From Aestuariibaculum sp. M13 (GTDB lineage: Bacteria > Bacteroidota > Bacteroidia > Flavobacteriales > Flavobacteriaceae): a stretch of DNA of 64,000 nucleotides. This document shows positions 30,457-39,447 of this stretch, in pieces (positions within the stretch are counted from its first letter, which is position 1; each line of letters begins with the position of its first letter). Under the pieces are notes generated by a model that saw only the letters and a list, made by a program, of their open reading frames with translations, searched no databases and had not been told where the DNA came from. The position numbers and the translations under genes were made by a program. The stretch spans positions 821,548 to 885,547 of the forward strand of contig NZ_JANIAC010000001.1 of assembly GCF_024723255.1 (NCBI RefSeq), read 5' to 3'.

Positions 30457-30496
30457 AAAAATACAAACTTCAACATTTAAGAAAGTTTGTATTTTT
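30457..30496. promoter_or_regulatory. Perfect 14-bp inverted repeat upstream of the large minus cluster
   Basis: AAAAATACAAACTT (30457-30470) and AAGTTTGTATTTTT (30483-30496) are exact reverse complements around a 12-base spacer. The repeat starts 44 bases upstream of the first gene of the minus cluster, between divergently read genes, so it is not a terminator of either. A CAATCGATT core (30498-30506) abuts it. An operator for a dimeric regulator, or a leader hairpin in the minus transcript, are both possible. Confidence 0.55.
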
Positions 30497-30587
30497 GCAA
30501 TCGATTTTTATGTTTTTATCTGATTTTTAAAACATTATATTTACAACGTTCAAAAAAGACTAACTACGAAATTAGTATAAACGTAGC

Positions 30588-30655
30588 AATATTGTCATTT
30601 TAACAAAAATAAAATGCTATTTTTAAACGATGGTCAATTTTATAAGTCTATTTTA
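30588..30655 (-). promoter_or_regulatory. Conserved upstream module, copy B (between the minus cluster and the AraC-type gene)
   Basis: This is the gapless counterpart of 3291-3358: ATTTTAACAA at 30597-30606, TATTTTT at 30618-30624 and ATTTTATAA at 30637-30645 keep the same spacing. Relative to the minus cluster it has the same orientation as copy A has to SusC. It also lies about 75 bases upstream of the AraC-type start on the other strand, so it could serve both the cluster and autoregulation. Confidence 0.6.
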
Positions 30656-30730
30656 AGGACATTATCAATAACCAACTAAGTTCACATAACAGACATTACA
30701 TTAATTACTAATCAATTAACGTCACAGGTA

Positions 30731-31645
30731 TTGGAAAATTCAAGCAAAAAAAACAAAACGGGAAATCAAGGTGTTTGGTGGTACGATGAAAATTTAGGCC
30801 CATTAGCTAAACTACCTTATATCAGACATTTTGGAAGCATGAAATTTTCGAAAGTCAAAATGGACGAAAACATGTTGCCTCACCTTAATGACGGTATTGA
30901 AATCCATTTTGTACATAGCGGAAAATACAACTGGGTTATTGATGATAAAGAAATTGAATTATTACCCGATAACTTATCTATTTCTGCTCCCTGGCAATTA
31001 AATGGGAGCCCGACAGGGAAAATGGACATTGGCCAAATAAACTGGCTGGTCATCAAACCCGAAGTTTATACAGATAAAATACCTTTAAAGCTTGGTAAAT
31101 GGACAAAACTACCTGCCGATTTTCAGGAAAGTTTCGGCACTCTATTAGCAAACGACAAAGAGTTCGTTATAAAAAAGGCCAAGATTTTTAAAAAATACTT
31201 TGTTGACCTTGAAAAGGAACTAACAAATCAGGAAGAAGGCTACGAAATTATGGTTGGCAACATTATTGAAAACCTATTTATAGATATTCATCGCCATTTA
31301 TATCTAAGAAAACAAAAATCGCATCGAGAAGATACATTTATAGATCAACTAACTCAAGTTATCCACAGTGATTTAAGCAAGAAATGGATAATTGATGAAT
31401 TGGCCTATCAATTTGGTATGGGAAAAACGAAATTTACATACGAAGTAAAAAACCTTACCGGTTATCCGCCTAACAGTTTCATCATTAATTTAAAAATACA
31501 AAAAGCTATAGATTTAATTGAAGAAGAAAACGACATGACCATGTCTGAAATTGCTTTTGCCTGCGGATTTTCGTCTCTTCAACATTTTACATCAACATTT
31601 TCACAACGTATAGGTATTAGTCCCGGAAAATATAAAAAGCAGTAA
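30731..31645 (+). CDS. AraC-family transcriptional regulator with N-terminal cupin-type sensor
   Basis: The 304-residue cytoplasmic protein has a cupin-like N-terminal part (about residues 20-130: HLNDGIEIHFVHSGKYNW) and two C-terminal helix-turn-helix units (about 205-302), with the AraC signature around MSEIAFACGFSSLQHFTSTF. The first ATG inside the frame would cut the cupin strands, and no ATG lies upstream before an in-frame stop at 30677, so a TTG start at 30731 is the best choice. It is divergent from the large minus cluster and next to module copy B. A role as activator in response to a pectin-derived sugar is inference. No SusR-type or hybrid two-component sensor is present in the window. 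Confidence 0.88.
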   Translation: MENSSKKNKTGNQGVWWYDENLGPLAKLPYIRHFGSMKFSKVKMDENMLPHLNDGIEIHFVHSGKYNWVIDDKEIELLPDNLSISAPWQLNGSPTGKMDIGQINWLVIKPEVYTDKIPLKLGKWTKLPADFQESFGTLLANDKEFVIKKAKIFKKYFVDLEKELTNQEEGYEIMVGNIIENLFIDIHRHLYLRKQKSHREDTFIDQLTQVIHSDLSKKWIIDELAYQFGMGKTKFTYEVKNLTGYPPNSFIINLKIQKAIDLIEEENDMTMSEIAFACGFSSLQHFTSTFSQRIGISPGKYKKQ

Positions 31646-31708
31646 TCTGTTTAGAGTTCAGACATTCACTTATTATTCTTAATTTTAAGAAAGTCTAAAA
31701 ACAACCCT

Positions 31709-32746
31709 ATGCAACCTATCAATACAGCTTTATGCTCTTACGGCATGAGTGGCCATGTGTTTCATGCACCATTCATTTCGACAAATCCCAACTTCAATTT
31801 ATATGGTGTATTTGAACGCACTAAGAACGAAGCTGAAAAGCATTACCCGAATATAAAAACATTTATATCTTTGGAAACCATGTTGTCTGATGACAATATT
31901 GAATTGGTTGTTGTAAACACCCCTAACGTCACGCATTTTGAATTTGCTAAAAAAGTTATTGAAGCGGGCAAACATATTGTAGTTGAAAAACCATTCACCA
32001 CGACTGTTGCTGAAGCCGAAGAGCTTATTAATTTAGCTAAAGAGAAAAACGTTACTCTATCAGTATACCATAACAGACGCTACGATAGTGACTTTTTAAC
32101 GATAAAGCAGGTACTTTCTGAAAATTTAATTGGAGAGTTGGTTGAAGCTGAATTTCATTTCGACCGTTTCGATCCACAGCTTAGTTATAAAACCCATAAA
32201 GAAACACCAACTGCCGGTGTTGGTAGTCTATACGATTTAGGTTCTCATTTAATCGATCAAGCTCTACAGCTTTTTGGAATGCCCGAAGCTCTTTTTGCGG
32301 ACTTAGACAGTTACCGACCGAATTCTAAAGTTGGCGATTATTTCGACGTCAAGCTTTTCTACCCTACACATCGAGTTATTTTAAAATCAAGTTACTTTGT
32401 TCGCGAACCTTTACCGGGAAGTATTTTACATGGTAGAAAAGGATCTTTTATTAAAAGCAGAGCTGACGTCCAGGAAAAAAATTTACAAGCTGAAAAAAAA
32501 CCGAATAGTAATCATTGGGGAATAGAACCTAAAACCGAACGCGGACTTTTACACACTGAAAAAGATGGTAAAATTACAAAAGAACACATTCCTACGGCTA
32601 TCGGAAATTACATGATTTATTACGACGGTATTTTCGATGCTATTAGAAATAACAAAGCCGTTCCTGTAACTGCAGAAGATGGGATGCTCGTTATAAAAAT
32701 CATAGAAGCTGCTATAAAAAGTAATGAAGAAAAAAAAAGTGGTTAA
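31709..32746 (+). CDS. Gfo/Idh/MocA-family oxidoreductase
   Basis: The 345-residue protein has the N-terminal Rossmann fold (SYGMSGHVFHAPF) and the classical VVEKPF motif (EKP intact, unlike the gene at 26806). The C-terminal domain carries YDLGSHLIDQAL with the substrate-site His; it resembles the YdgJ/YhhX type. It is read with the AraC-type gene (63-base gap) and ends in a terminator shared with the convergent CE12 gene. It probably acts on a monosaccharide or sugar acid released by the locus, but the substrate is not known. Confidence 0.88.
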   Translation: MQPINTALCSYGMSGHVFHAPFISTNPNFNLYGVFERTKNEAEKHYPNIKTFISLETMLSDDNIELVVVNTPNVTHFEFAKKVIEAGKHIVVEKPFTTTVAEAEELINLAKEKNVTLSVYHNRRYDSDFLTIKQVLSENLIGELVEAEFHFDRFDPQLSYKTHKETPTAGVGSLYDLGSHLIDQALQLFGMPEALFADLDSYRPNSKVGDYFDVKLFYPTHRVILKSSYFVREPLPGSILHGRKGSFIKSRADVQEKNLQAEKKPNSNHWGIEPKTERGLLHTEKDGKITKEHIPTAIGNYMIYYDGIFDAIRNNKAVPVTAEDGMLVIKIIEAAIKSNEEKKSG

Positions 32747-32766
32747 CCTATAAAATCAACCACTTT
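32736..32766. terminator. Bidirectional terminator between convergent genes
   Basis: AAAGTGGTT (32736-32744) and AACCACTTT (32758-32766) are a perfect pair around 13 bases. An A run precedes the left arm, so a T run follows the hairpin on the minus strand. It overlaps the stop codon of the oxidoreductase gene and lies 22 bases from the CE12 stop. Confidence 0.75.
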
Positions 32767-32788
32767 CGTTACTTTCACTTCAATGAAA

Positions 32789-33529
32789 TTATTTTAGATA
32801 TTTCACCATACTCGGTGCTTTCTTTTTTAATTCTGCAACAGCCAGTTTAGCGACCTCGTTTGCTCCCAAATTAGATAAATGCGTATCATCATTTTTACCA
32901 TCTTTATAAAATGGATTTTCTCCCGGCTCAAAATGAAGATGTAACTTTTTAGAGCCTTCAACACCATAAGTCTCCTCTAAATGTTCTGTGAAATATTGTA
33001 AATCTATAAATGGCACATCAAATTCTAAAGCCACCAAACGCGTCTCCAAAGGATATTCTCCATGCGTATCAATCAATGTTCCATGCTCATTAAAATTACG
33101 TCTTACAATAGAAGAAAACAAGATTGGCGTTGCACCTTTTGATCGTGTTTCTTCAACGAACTTAATTAAATTATAGCGGTATGTTGTATGCGGATTAGTA
33201 TATCGGTCTGGCGATTTAAACTTTTGATCGTTATGTCCAAACTGAATAAATACAAAGTCACCTGCCTTTAATGTCTCCAACACAGAATCCCAACGACCCT
33301 CACCTATAAAACTACGACTACTTCTACCATTAACGGCTCTGTTATCTACAAGAACACCATCTGCTACATAATTTGGTAAGACTTGTCCCCAACCATGCTC
33401 GGGATTGGTTTCAGAATTCTTTTTATTTGCCATAGTTGAATCGCCAATCATATAAATTGTGGTTTGCGCCATACAACTCGACGTTATTAACAATAGAATA
33501 ATTAGATTTAAACTCAATATACGTTTCAT
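32789..33529 (-). CDS. CE12-family rhamnogalacturonan acetylesterase (SGNH hydrolase)
   Basis: The protein has about 246 residues from the preferred start MKRILSLN, which gives a signal peptide ending TSSCMAQ. A longer frame from 33565 would overlap the previous gene and put a charged stretch before the signal, so it is rejected. SGNH blocks are clear: MIGDSTMA (nucleophile Ser), NGRSSRSF (Gly), FGHNDQ (Asn) and DDTHLS (Asp and His). CE12 enzymes remove acetyl groups from galacturonic acid in rhamnogalacturonan or pectin. It is the last gene of the minus group read from 38827. A second CE12 gene lies at 61693. Confidence 0.9.
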   Translation of the reverse strand: MKRILSLNLIILLLITSSCMAQTTIYMIGDSTMANKKNSETNPEHGWGQVLPNYVADGVLVDNRAVNGRSSRSFIGEGRWDSVLETLKAGDFVFIQFGHNDQKFKSPDRYTNPHTTYRYNLIKFVEETRSKGATPILFSSIVRRNFNEHGTLIDTHGEYPLETRLVALEFDVPFIDLQYFTEHLEETYGVEGSKKLHLHFEPGENPFYKDGKNDDTHLSNLGANEVAKLAVAELKKKAPSMVKYLK

Positions 33530-33546
33530 ATTCATTTTTAATTCTT

Positions 33547-35553
33547 TTATAAGTTTTGATACCATTTAGTTGTTGATTTTAGGATGTTTTCTTTAGTATA
33601 TTTTTTTGCCTGCGATTTTTTTAACTGATGTGACCAAGGCACACGACTCTCCGGTTTATAACCTTCGCCAAAACAATTATACTCGGCATAAAATGAAAAT
33701 TTTTCGGCTTCAGCCTTTTTCCAATTATGCCATCCTTCGGGCTTAATATGTTTTCCCATTTGGCATTCTATGTATACAGTTTTAGCATAAAAGCGCCAGG
33801 GTCTACCTAAATAAACGTCTGTCACATTTTTATCAGCTGTTAGATTACAATTTTTAAACACATAACCGTATTCCTGACTTTGTGGTGTTGAAGCTGCCGT
33901 GATATAGGAATTCGATTTATTATGAATCTGGCAATTTTCAAAAAGTACTGTAGCTTCACCAAAAATAAAATCGGTTGTGCCTTCAATATAACAGTTTTTA
34001 AAATACTGCTTAAAACCTTCTCCTGCCGTATAAACCGTATCCTGATTTCCTATGAAAGCACAATTTTCGAAATAACAGCGATTCGCGTTTACAGAAAGTG
34101 CAATGGCCTGCCCAACTGCTCCAGCTGTATTTTTAACAGTAAGGTTTTTTGCAATAAAATCGTCGCCCTCTACAAGTAACGTTGACGTGTGAAACGTACT
34201 ATTCCTTCCTAAATCAATCTTCTTAAAATAATCATCAAAGGTAATTATGGTTCCCTCTTTGCTTTCCCCAATTAAAGACACATGGGTGTTCCATGAATAA
34301 ATATATACTTTCTCGTTATACACACCATTTTTAACATTGATAACTACACGCTCATAAGGAAAAGATTTTGCCGCATACATAGCTTCCTGAATTGTGGTAA
34401 AATCGCCCGTACCGTCTTTTGCAACCACCATGTTATAAGGATCTTTAGGCTCTTGCTTCTTTTTAGGTGTATTATATTTTGCCTTCCATTCCGGATAACG
34501 TTTTAAAACCAGATTAGGGTCGGTACTATACCAGGCATATCCATTTCTGCGTTCTTCTCCAATATCAGCTAAATGCGCTTTTTTAATACCATCGCGATCG
34601 CTAAAAAACGGCGTATTATCATCCAATTCACTAAAACGCGCCCATAACGGATAACCATTTTCATCCGGAACAACAACAGTATTTCGTTTACCTGTTTCTT
34701 TATCTATTTCGCGCTTTATTTTTACACCTTCTATTTTTGTTTTTTCGAACCATGCTACAGCACTATCAATGGCATTAATTACTTCTGGTGAAGGATTTTT
34801 TAAAGACATTAACAACAGTACAATATTTGCCGATTCAGCACCACTTAAAGATGGCAACTCATAACTTCTTGCTTTTGCAGGTTGAAGGGTCTTTTCATCA
34901 TGCTGAGCACACCAAACTGTTAAAACACCATTTTGCTTATACTGCGTTTTTAAGATACATTCTATTCCCATATTGAAAGCTTTCTCAACCTCTTCAAACT
35001 TTTCCTTTGGTAGTTGAATGGCATATTTCCCAGTATTATCTTTTAAATCCTGTAACACTTTTAAGATGTTTACCATAGAATTATCGTTGTAGGTTATGTG
35101 CGTATAATATCCTTTTTTTAACGGATAAAACTGTGGCCATCCCCCATTATCATATTGCGCTTCTAAAAGATAGTCGACACCTTTTAAAAACGCTTGTTTA
35201 TAATTCTCATTAGCCGTTGCCTGATACATTTTAGATAAGAAATACAACTCTTGTGTAGTAGCTCCATTATCGGTAGTTGCCTCGATATTGCTGTTTTTAA
35301 GACTTTTAAGCTGTGCTTTTTCCCTTGAACTTAAAGGGTTTTGCATTTGCGTATTCTTAGGCCAGCCACCAATGGCTCTTTGATACAGCAACACATTTTC
35401 TGCAATGGTTTTCGCTTCTTCTGTAGCAAACCAATTATCCTCACTTTGATAGATAATACGGCGCCACGACGGGTCATGAACTTGACTAAACGCCAAAGCT
35501 TCAAAGGTTAGTACAAATATTAATGCAAGGGTTATTTGCTTTAAAATTTTCAT
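33547..35553 (-). CDS. PL10 pectate lyase fused to CE8 pectin methylesterase
   Basis: The 668-residue protein has a signal peptide (ends ALAFSQ). Residues about 28-360 are a PL10 lyase (LLYQRAIGGWPKNTQM, NGATTQELYFL, YDNGGWPQFYPL, YNDNSMVNIL). Residues about 375-665 are a CE8 pectin methylesterase beta-helix with Gln482 (GQAIA), Asp505 (GNQDTVY), Asp528 (DFIFGEA) and Arg584/Trp586 (YLGRPW), the family's catalytic set. The lyase needs de-esterified galacturonan, so the esterase can make substrate for its own partner. The plus-strand operon has an independent version of the same pairing, a PL1-CE8 fusion at 47876. Confidence 0.93.
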   Translation of the reverse strand: MKILKQITLALIFVLTFEALAFSQVHDPSWRRIIYQSEDNWFATEEAKTIAENVLLYQRAIGGWPKNTQMQNPLSSREKAQLKSLKNSNIEATTDNGATTQELYFLSKMYQATANENYKQAFLKGVDYLLEAQYDNGGWPQFYPLKKGYYTHITYNDNSMVNILKVLQDLKDNTGKYAIQLPKEKFEEVEKAFNMGIECILKTQYKQNGVLTVWCAQHDEKTLQPAKARSYELPSLSGAESANIVLLLMSLKNPSPEVINAIDSAVAWFEKTKIEGVKIKREIDKETGKRNTVVVPDENGYPLWARFSELDDNTPFFSDRDGIKKAHLADIGEERRNGYAWYSTDPNLVLKRYPEWKAKYNTPKKKQEPKDPYNMVVAKDGTGDFTTIQEAMYAAKSFPYERVVINVKNGVYNEKVYIYSWNTHVSLIGESKEGTIITFDDYFKKIDLGRNSTFHTSTLLVEGDDFIAKNLTVKNTAGAVGQAIALSVNANRCYFENCAFIGNQDTVYTAGEGFKQYFKNCYIEGTTDFIFGEATVLFENCQIHNKSNSYITAASTPQSQEYGYVFKNCNLTADKNVTDVYLGRPWRFYAKTVYIECQMGKHIKPEGWHNWKKAEAEKFSFYAEYNCFGEGYKPESRVPWSHQLKKSQAKKYTKENILKSTTKWYQNL

Positions 35554-35597
35554 TCTTTTTTTATTATTTAGTTGAATTTATTTCTCTTTTTAAATGG

Positions 35598-38126
35598 TTA
35601 GTTCCTCCATTCTATTTTTAAGTCCTTAATTAAAGTCGCACCACTACCAACACTCCCCGTGTGCTGGATGCTTACTCCTCCATATTCATTCGGTTCAATT
35701 TCGGCTTGTAAATTAACTTTATTAACTACTGCATCATCAATATGTTTAACAAAATACTGGGCATTTTCGGCATGAGCTGTTAATTGATTACCTTTAATTT
35801 CGATAGTAATTTTACAATTTGGTCTGTAGCAAGATGTTGAAACCGGTTTGCAAATCGCATGCGCAACGCCATTTTCATATTTCATTAAAATAAAATCTGT
35901 AGCATCACTGTATTTTGTAGTTCTAATTAAACGTAATGCATAACCATTCATTTTTTTTACATCCATTTTGATACCAATATCCATATACTGAGCGCGCGCA
36001 CTGCTAAAACCTTGTCCCGAAGTTTTTGACGGAAATGCAATAAAACTAATCTTCATATCGCCAAAAGATTCACCAACTGGCAGATAACGCATACGAGCAC
36101 CTTTTGTATTTTGTACAAACCCTTTTACTCCTGCCGCTCCGTTAATACCTTCTCCATAATACCAAGGGTCTTTACTATTGTCGGCTTGCCAATTATGCTC
36201 ATAAGTATCAGCTGGCGCGTATGAATCTAAACTCCAAAAACCAGGTAATATTTCCGGTTGATATTTAGTTGACATAGTTTCAAAATCAGGCATCAATACC
36301 TTCTGATTTTCCGATATATCGTTAGGCTTTATCTTCTTTTTAAAAATAACATTTCTTGCTTCTCCGGGATGACATCGCAAATGCTTTGGTTGTATAGTTG
36401 CCATAATATAATAACCAATATCACCTTCTGAAAGTTTAAATGTTTTTAAAGGTTTATTTTCACGAGAGACTGAAATTTCGATGGGCAGATTGCCTTTTTC
36501 ATCTATACAACGGTACCACGAAATCAAGGACTGATCTTCAAAATCCATGTCCAGCTTATAATCTAATGTCAATGCCCCTTTGTTTTTCTTTATGTTTGGC
36601 TGGACAATAAATTCAGGTGGACTTATAAACGAAGGTGCAATATACAATACACTTGCCGATTCCAAACCAGAAGCTGTTTCCGCCTTAACAATGATTTCTT
36701 TGGTTTCATTTTCATAATTTTTAGGAATAACCAAACAGCTTTGATCCTCATTTACAACCAATGTCACATAGGATTTATAGTCGTCTGTAACCGACCATTT
36801 AATCTGATTTGATTTAACCTGAATATTTCCAAATAGGTATAACTTTGAAATTAATAACAAACTATCCTTTTCGGTTTCTAATGTTTTTTGGCTCGGGGTT
36901 ATTTCTAATAAAGTTGGCACATTAGAAAAGTCCTTTCCTGTCTCCCTTTCAACAACCTCTAAAAATGGTTTTACGCCCATTGGATCCCAATCGTCATGCC
37001 CTCGAAGCAAATTAAAAGTATTGTAAACCATTTGATTTTTATACTGAAATCTGTAAGCATTCAAAACGTCCTTATAAGTCATATCAACCGTAGCAAATGC
37101 ATCATTCTCCCCAACAAATACAGGATGATTATTTAAACTTACATTATACTGATAATACCTCGCTTCCTTAGCGGGAATATCTCGCCACCCGATGTAATTT
37201 AATTCTCTTGCTGTAAAGCGCGTATCTACCAAAGTTACCGGCCCACCACTTTTACAAAAATACTGTGCATGACGGGTAAAGGCTCTTATATCGCAATTTA
37301 GAAAAACCGATCCCGTTCCATCTGTTCTGTAAAATGGCTTAGAGGAATAAAAATCGAACGTACAATTTAAATATACGGCGCTACCATTTAACGCATCGTC
37401 TGTCATTTCAAAGTGACAATTATCAAATAATGTACGATGACTTCCCCAAAATGGAGCTAGATTTAAACGACTTACAAATCGAGTATTCTTGGCAACAACT
37501 TTATCTCCGTTCGAAAAAATAAGTTGTCCCTGCACAATTGCCGAACCTCTCTTTTTTCTATTCAACTTGGGATATAAAGGATAAACCAGATCTATATTAC
37601 AGTAATTCCCAAAAGTTATATTTTCAGCAGAAGTGCCATCGCCTTTTATGTTTAACATCGTAAAATTACCTTTTGCTCCCATGGTTTGCCCACGATTACT
37701 AGCAATAACAACATTCTCCGGATTATCTGTTAAACCTTGAAACCGTAACCATTCGCATGAAATTTCTAAACCAAAAGGTACTGAATTCCCTAGTTTAGGC
37801 ACTCTAACTTCAGGATTATCAGGATTATCTACCCAATACACCCAAGGAGCTAAATACAACACCATGGGATTGGCTTCTGAACCGTTCGTAACATGTTTTG
37901 CAGCTTCAATGACCGAATTAAAAACAAAAGGATATTTCGCAATCTCCTCATCGGTAAGCTGTCCATCAATAAAAAAAGCATGAGGGCCTAATTGTAATTT
38001 CTTTCCCTTATAGATAATGTAATCCGCATTAAACTCAAGGTCCTGGTACAAACCTCCCTTATAAGACTGGGCATTTGCAAATAGTGAAATTCCTAAAAAG
38101 AACAGTATTGGTAAAAAACGGTACAT
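35598..38126 (-). CDS. CE8-like beta-helix protein with altered catalytic residues plus C-terminal binding domains
   Basis: The 842-residue protein has a signal peptide (ends LFANAQ). Residues about 25-345 follow the CE8 pectin methylesterase fold: the strand pattern GDKVVAKNTRF, MTDDALNGSAVYLNCTF and GSVFLNCDI aligns with GDKVIFNNCRF, GNQDTLY and YFDNCEI of the fusion at 47876, and LVDTRF...LNYIGWRDIPAKEARYY aligns with the CE8 C-terminal block. The second catalytic Asp (DFIFG) is replaced by SSKPFYR and the LGRPW Arg block is absent; the first Asp may survive as Asp243/Asp244. Residues about 385-600 look Ig-like and about 630-840 look like a LamG/jelly-roll domain. It may be a pectin-binding protein or an esterase with a changed site. 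Confidence 0.7.
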   Translation of the reverse strand: MYRFLPILFFLGISLFANAQSYKGGLYQDLEFNADYIIYKGKKLQLGPHAFFIDGQLTDEEIAKYPFVFNSVIEAAKHVTNGSEANPMVLYLAPWVYWVDNPDNPEVRVPKLGNSVPFGLEISCEWLRFQGLTDNPENVVIASNRGQTMGAKGNFTMLNIKGDGTSAENITFGNYCNIDLVYPLYPKLNRKKRGSAIVQGQLIFSNGDKVVAKNTRFVSRLNLAPFWGSHRTLFDNCHFEMTDDALNGSAVYLNCTFDFYSSKPFYRTDGTGSVFLNCDIRAFTRHAQYFCKSGGPVTLVDTRFTARELNYIGWRDIPAKEARYYQYNVSLNNHPVFVGENDAFATVDMTYKDVLNAYRFQYKNQMVYNTFNLLRGHDDWDPMGVKPFLEVVERETGKDFSNVPTLLEITPSQKTLETEKDSLLLISKLYLFGNIQVKSNQIKWSVTDDYKSYVTLVVNEDQSCLVIPKNYENETKEIIVKAETASGLESASVLYIAPSFISPPEFIVQPNIKKNKGALTLDYKLDMDFEDQSLISWYRCIDEKGNLPIEISVSRENKPLKTFKLSEGDIGYYIMATIQPKHLRCHPGEARNVIFKKKIKPNDISENQKVLMPDFETMSTKYQPEILPGFWSLDSYAPADTYEHNWQADNSKDPWYYGEGINGAAGVKGFVQNTKGARMRYLPVGESFGDMKISFIAFPSKTSGQGFSSARAQYMDIGIKMDVKKMNGYALRLIRTTKYSDATDFILMKYENGVAHAICKPVSTSCYRPNCKITIEIKGNQLTAHAENAQYFVKHIDDAVVNKVNLQAEIEPNEYGGVSIQHTGSVGSGATLIKDLKIEWRN

Positions 38127-38155
38127 GTGGTTTAGTTTAGTGGTTTAATTGGCTT

Positions 38156-38827
38156 CTATTTAAAAGACAAAAAATCTTTAGGCTTGAGAGGCTTTGGGGT
38201 TACCCTAATTCTATAAATATCTCCTTTAAAAAATGATTTTTTATTTAAACGAACACCTATAGACGTCTTCCCTGTTTGTATGGGTTTAAACTTAAACGAC
38301 TCATACAATTCCTGCTTGCCATTAACATATGTAGTTAACCCATCCTTTTCAACAATAAAAGCAACATGATACCAATTTCCAAGTTTATGTAACATAGTTT
38401 CATCAACCAATGCCTTTTTATTTTCGCCAGATTTCACAAATCCATCAAAATACCAATCACCGTTTAAAACTCTTATTTCCAGTAACATTCTATCACTAGA
38501 AACTTCCCCCATATGTAACACACGCTGCTCGAAATCTCCATCTATTTCAGGTTTAAAAATCATTTCTACGGTAAATGATTTTAAATTAGTTAATGGCATT
38601 TCTTCCAAAAACAAAGCCTCATCTACTCCATTAAATTTAAGTACCTCACCAAACGGAGCCCTTACAACTTTGGGACTAGCATTAATAGTTTCTAAAACAA
38701 AATCTTTATTTACTAAAGATGATACAACCCAATCTGTAGTTTCCTGGCTATTACTTTTATTACAACAAAGAAATAGAGTAATAGTCAAAATACCCCTTAT
38801 TATTAGATGTGTTTTGTTATTCATCAT
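38156..38827 (-). CDS. LamG/concanavalin-A-like lectin-fold lipoprotein
   Basis: The protein has about 224 residues from ATG at 38827 (or the next ATG at 38824). A TTG further upstream (38854) would place the operator inside the gene and is rejected. A lipoprotein signal (lipobox TLFLCC) is followed by a single LamG-type jelly roll: VLKFNGVDEALFL, SFTVEMIFKP, NWYHVAFIVEKDGLTTYVNG. No catalytic residues are recognisable, so a surface carbohydrate-binding role is the simplest reading. It is the first gene of the minus group ending with CE12 and is read divergently from the central SusC gene. Confidence 0.75.
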   Translation of the reverse strand: MMNNKTHLIIRGILTITLFLCCNKSNSQETTDWVVSSLVNKDFVLETINASPKVVRAPFGEVLKFNGVDEALFLEEMPLTNLKSFTVEMIFKPEIDGDFEQRVLHMGEVSSDRMLLEIRVLNGDWYFDGFVKSGENKKALVDETMLHKLGNWYHVAFIVEKDGLTTYVNGKQELYESFKFKPIQTGKTSIGVRLNKKSFFKGDIYRIRVTPKPLKPKDFLSFK

Positions 38828-38839
38828 TATTTTAATAAT

Positions 38840-38859
38840 ACAATCGATTACCAAATATA
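38840..38859 (-). promoter_or_regulatory. Promoter -7 box and LacI-type operator for the LamG/CE8-like/PL10-CE8/CE12 group
   Basis: Read on the minus strand, TATATTTG (38852-38859) fits the Bacteroidota -7 consensus TAnnTTTG and is followed directly by GTAATCGATTGT (38840-38851), one of four exact copies of ACAATCGATTAC. I see no good -33 TTTG at 19 bases. The operator would cover the transcription start, as expected for a repressor. LacI-family binding is inferred from the central CG in the AATCGATT palindrome. Confidence 0.65.
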
Positions 38860-39203
38860 TTCAAAATTGCAAATCATTATTAATGATTAATCTCATTTTC
38901 ATTAAAAAAATCAAGATTTAAGACTAGAGTTGTCAAAAAAGGTTTAAAAAATTACTAAAAATATAATTTTACTAAAAATTTATTTTCACAAAAAACATAT
39001 GAATCCAAGCAAATTCAATTAAAAACCATTGATTTATTGATCTAAAATTCTCCAAAATAGATAAACTTCACCATTTCATATAAAAATCTTGGTTTAAATC
39101 ATAATTATTAAGAATCCCTATAAATACAAAATAAACAAAAGCACCACTACATAATTTAATTTTCAATAATTTGACCTATACTTAGTTAAATAGTCAATAA
39201 TTA

Positions 39204-39248
39204 TTTGTTGAAAAAAAAATAATATTTATATTTGGGACAATCGATTAC
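39204..39248 (+). promoter_or_regulatory. SusC promoter with LacI-type operator at the transcription start
   Basis: TTTG at 39204-39207, a 19-base spacer and TATATTTG at 39227-39234 match the Bacteroidota promoter consensus. ACAATCGATTAC follows at 39237-39248, so the operator overlaps the expected start. The leader to the SusC ATG is about 200 bases long. The divergent promoter at 38852 uses the same -7 box and operator arrangement. From 38860 to 39203 I see only AT-rich sequence. Confidence 0.75.
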
Positions 39249-39332
39249 ATTTTTTATTGCCACAAATCAAAACTCAAATCACGTGAGCCCCGTATTTTAA
39301 AGCACTAAAGACCTTTTTCTAACCAAAAAAGA

Positions 39333-39344
39333 ACAATCGATTAC
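39333..39344 (+). promoter_or_regulatory. Second LacI-type operator in the SusC leader
   Basis: An exact ACAATCGATTAC lies 96 bases downstream of the first copy and 104 bases before the SusC ATG. Two sites 96 bases apart could allow DNA looping or a roadblock to transcription. The rest of the leader is AT-rich without other features I can support. Confidence 0.6.
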
Positions 39345-39447
39345 CACCACTATCAATTAAAACCAACTAAAAATGACATAAACTATACTCTCTTTCTTCC
39401 CGATTATTACACTAAACACAAATAATTAACAATTAAACAAACTATTT

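Noticed and set aside
31670-31690. TTCTTAA/TTAAGAA palindrome between the AraC-type gene and the oxidoreductase gene
   Set aside because: It is short and AT-only apart from one pair and is expected by chance in such AT-rich DNA.
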